Of a stretch of 33,124 nucleotides of DNA, positions 31,384-33,124 are shown in pieces. The stretch covers positions 1-33,124 of the forward strand of contig JALETK010000046.1 in the NCBI GenBank assembly GCA_022781505.1, in the 5' to 3' direction. This stretch comes from Clostridiales bacterium. Its GTDB lineage: Bacteria > Bacillota > Clostridia > Oscillospirales > Oscillospiraceae. Each line of letters starts with the position of its first letter. Positions within the stretch are counted from its first letter, which is position 1. Under the pieces are notes generated by a model. That model ran no database searches, was not told where the DNA came from, and saw only the letters and a list, made by a program, of their open reading frames with translations. Position numbers and translations under genes: made by a program.

Positions 31384-32508
31384 TTACTTCCCGTAATTGC
31401 GGAACAGGAATGTCACAACCTGGCCACGGGTGCAGAAGTCATCTGGTACGAAAGTGGTTTCCGTCATGCCGCTGGTGACACCCTTCTCTGCTGCCCACAG
31501 CACGGCCTCATAGAAGAAGCGTTCCTCCGTTACGTCCGCAAAGGGGTTTTCCCCACCGGTTGCCTCCGGCTTTCCGGCGGCACGCCACAGGAAGGTGACA
31601 AATTGACCGCGGGTAACTGTCTTCTCCGGGCCAAAGGTAGTGTCTGTCAGTCCATTGGCAATTCCTTGCTCTGCGGCCCACAGGATCGCTTTGTAATAAA
31701 AGCGGTCAGAGGAAACGTCGGTGAAGGGATTCTCCGTGCCAGCGGGCTCCGGCTTTCCGGCAGCGCGCCACAGGAAGGTGATCACTTGCCCGCGGGTGCA
31801 GGAACCATTGGGGGCAAAGGAGGTCTCCGACATACCGCTGGTAATACCATCGTTTACAGCCCAGGCCACAGCAGGCCCATAGAAGCGTTCTGCATCCACA
31901 TCCAGGAAGGGCGGAATCCATGCCTTGCAGGTAAAGGATTGGAAGATATACGATTGCAGAACCTCCTCCGTCCAGGTCTTATTCCCCAGGGGATAATAGA
32001 CTGTGGCAACTGTATCCTCATAAATAATGCCGTCGTTAAAGGTCGGCACATCTCCGGCAAAATAGAGCTTTTTGAGTGCCGTGCAATTTCCAAACGTAGA
32101 ATGTGCAATAAAGGTCACGCTGGCGGGAATGAAAATCTGTGTCAGGTTGCTGCATCCCCGGAATGACACCGCATGAATGTCCGTCAGCGTATCCGGAAGG
32201 GATACGGAGGTAATGCCGGTGCAATTCTCAAATGCTGCCTCCCCAATGGTGGTGACACCAGGCTCAATCACTACCGTCTTGATTTTTTCCTTGTATGGAG
32301 CCCAGGGAGCCGGATCAATCACATAGTGGCTCATCTCTCCGGTGCCGCGAATGGTCAGCACCCCAGTCTCCAAGTCCGCCGTCCAAGTCAGATTTTCCCC
32401 GCATCCACCAGATGGGGATTCTGTCGGAGCCGCCAGGGCAATCGTAACCGGTTGCGCCAATGCAAAAGCCATCGCAAAGATCAGAATGCAACTAAGTATT
32501 TTTTTCAT
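31384..32508 (-). CDS. SLH-domain surface protein with BspA-like leucine-rich repeats
   Basis: Secreted cell-wall protein, 374 residues. Signal peptide 1-26 (MKKILSCILIFAMAFALAQP, cleavage near ALA-APT). Residues 36-155 hold a short LRR_5/BspA-like region ('VTTIGEAAFENCTGITSVSLP', 'SFRGCSNLTQIFIPASV'). Three SLH domains follow at about 201-250, 261-311 and 322-372, each ending F-x-P-x5-TRGQ-V-x-F-L-x-R, which usually bind pyruvylated wall polymer. The ATG at 32508 has GGAGG ten bases upstream; the longer reading has no support. It may present the LRR part for adhesion (inference). The AT-rich leader before it holds no clear promoter. Confidence 0.92.
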   Translation of the reverse strand: MKKILSCILIFAMAFALAQPVTIALAAPTESPSGGCGENLTWTADLETGVLTIRGTGEMSHYVIDPAPWAPYKEKIKTVVIEPGVTTIGEAAFENCTGITSVSLPDTLTDIHAVSFRGCSNLTQIFIPASVTFIAHSTFGNCTALKKLYFAGDVPTFNDGIIYEDTVATVYYPLGNKTWTEEVLQSYIFQSFTCKAWIPPFLDVDAERFYGPAVAWAVNDGITSGMSETSFAPNGSCTRGQVITFLWRAAGKPEPAGTENPFTDVSSDRFYYKAILWAAEQGIANGLTDTTFGPEKTVTRGQFVTFLWRAAGKPEATGGENPFADVTEERFFYEAVLWAAEKGVTSGMTETTFVPDDFCTRGQVVTFLFRNYGK

Positions 32509-32694
32509 TTTCTGTTTCCTCCTTTTTTTGCAGGCCGGTTTCCAGCCTTCACTTATTAAGACAGGATCCGTTCCGAAAATGATACAGAAAACCAAAAATT
32601 TTTTTATATTTTTTCTCTAGCGTCCCGATCATGAGCCGCAACCTGCAGATGCTTTTCCCCTCTTTCCGAAAAAGCAGAGTCCACCCCCCCGGAA
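32509..32694 (-). other. AT-rich intergenic leader of the SLH gene
   Basis: Much richer in A/T than its neighbours (runs of A and T near 32580-32620). A TATCAT-like box is present near 32572-32577 without a matching -35. A short hairpin (GGCTGG-AAA-CCGGCC type) lies near 32540. No gene is supported. Confidence 0.4.
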
Positions 32695-33124
32695 TTACAG
32701 CATATCAAAGAAATGGGAGGCGTTTTTGGCGGAGCGGAGGCGGTCGGTTTCGCTCTTGGGTTCCTCCTTGGGTTGCTCCGCCGGGGGGGCTGCCGGGGCG
32801 GCTACGGTCTGGATGATCTGGATGGGCTGGGGTTTCTCCTTCTCCGGTTCTTTCACCCGGCTGACAATGGCCCGGAAGGCCTCCAGATCCAGGCACAGCT
32901 CGCCGGTCTCCATGGCGCTCTCCGCCATGGAATAGTGGCGCTTATAGGTGACTAGGGCCCGCTCCTTCAGATAGAGCTGGGACAGGTATAATGTGGAGGA
33001 CAGATCCCGGAGCTTCAGCCCCTCGGAGGCGATGGCCAGATCCTTGGCCGTCAACCCCTTTTTCAGGGGGAACTGGGCCCCCAGGGTCTCCTGATAGAAG
33101 GCGGTCCGCTCCTCCAGGGTGGGC
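32695..33124 (-). CDS. unknown protein, possibly AAA+ ATPase C-terminus (5' end outside window)
   Basis: About 143 C-terminal residues are visible; the frame is open to the window edge. The first part ('PTLEERTAFYQETLG', 'FPLKKGLTAKDLAIASEGL', 'LRDLSSTLYLSQLYLKERAL') looks like the helical lid that follows the ATPase core in AAA+ proteins, where a P-x-x-E-E-R stretch and a G-L-T-x-x-D-L-A helix are common. No Walker motif is visible in this fragment, so this is only a suggestion. The last ~50 residues are Pro/Ala/Glu-rich and end in HFFDML. Confidence 0.6.
   Translation of the reverse strand, partial: PTLEERTAFYQETLGAQFPLKKGLTAKDLAIASEGLKLRDLSSTLYLSQLYLKERALVTYKRHYSMAESAMETGELCLDLEAFRAIVSRVKEPEKEKPQPIQIIQTVAAPAAPPAEQPKEEPKSETDRLRSAKNASHFFDML

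Overview
The window looks like chromosome from a GC-rich, anaerobic, low-oxygen-tolerant Firmicute, most probably a gut Clostridia/Oscillospiraceae-type bacterium (inference). Reasons: strong AGGAGG-type ribosome binding sites, near-consensus sigma-A promoters with 17-base spacers, a PerR-type regulator next to rubredoxin and rubrerythrin domains, a desulfoferrodoxin-like domain, SLH and BspA-type surface domains, tRNA genes that encode their CCA end, and many small Clostridia-type families (YitT, Cys-rich KTR, small multidrug export). I see no prophage, IS element, CRISPR array or rRNA. Most genes are on the minus strand.

Layout. 1-5340: a minus-strand MacAB-like efflux operon with two different membrane-fusion (adaptor) proteins around one ATPase, then a permease cut by the window edge; its promoter carries a palindrome. 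5396-8562: a Nudix hydrolase, an AraC/GyrI-type regulator, and a small operon KTR protein - flavodoxin-like protein - GNAT acetyltransferase. 8622-11327 (plus strand): PerR-like regulator, then one continuous reading frame joining rubredoxin, a glutamate-synthase-type FMN/[3Fe-4S] domain and a rubrerythrin with rubredoxin modules at both ends, closed by a strong terminator. 11422-19811 (minus): a 54-residue unknown protein, secG, prfB, a transglutaminase-like lipoprotein, a YitT protein, and parC/parE-type topoisomerase genes. 19913-20497 (plus): an XRE regulator fused to a superoxide-reductase-like iron domain. 20596-28350 (minus): small multidrug exporter, amidohydrolase, pepD, MATE exporter, nagA, an N-acetylhexosamine-kinase-like gene, and a heavy-metal exporter-like membrane protein. 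28433-28828 (minus): tRNA-Thr, tRNA-Trp, tRNA-Ile(CAU). 28946-31271 (plus): a small unknown protein and an S9 peptidase. 31384-32508 (minus): an SLH surface protein. The last gene, possibly an AAA+ ATPase, is cut by the window end.

How they work together. The oxidative-stress theme appears twice: the PerR-like/rubredoxin/rubrerythrin locus, which I read as peroxide defence, and the XRE-SOR fusion, which may sense superoxide or iron. The nahK-like, nagA and MATE genes run head to tail and suggest amino-sugar (mucin or host glycan) use. The topoisomerase, release-factor and secG genes are core housekeeping. The least ordinary features are the read-through rubredoxin-GOGAT-rubrerythrin frame with its internal start site, the HTH-superoxide-reductase regulator, and the double-adaptor efflux operon.
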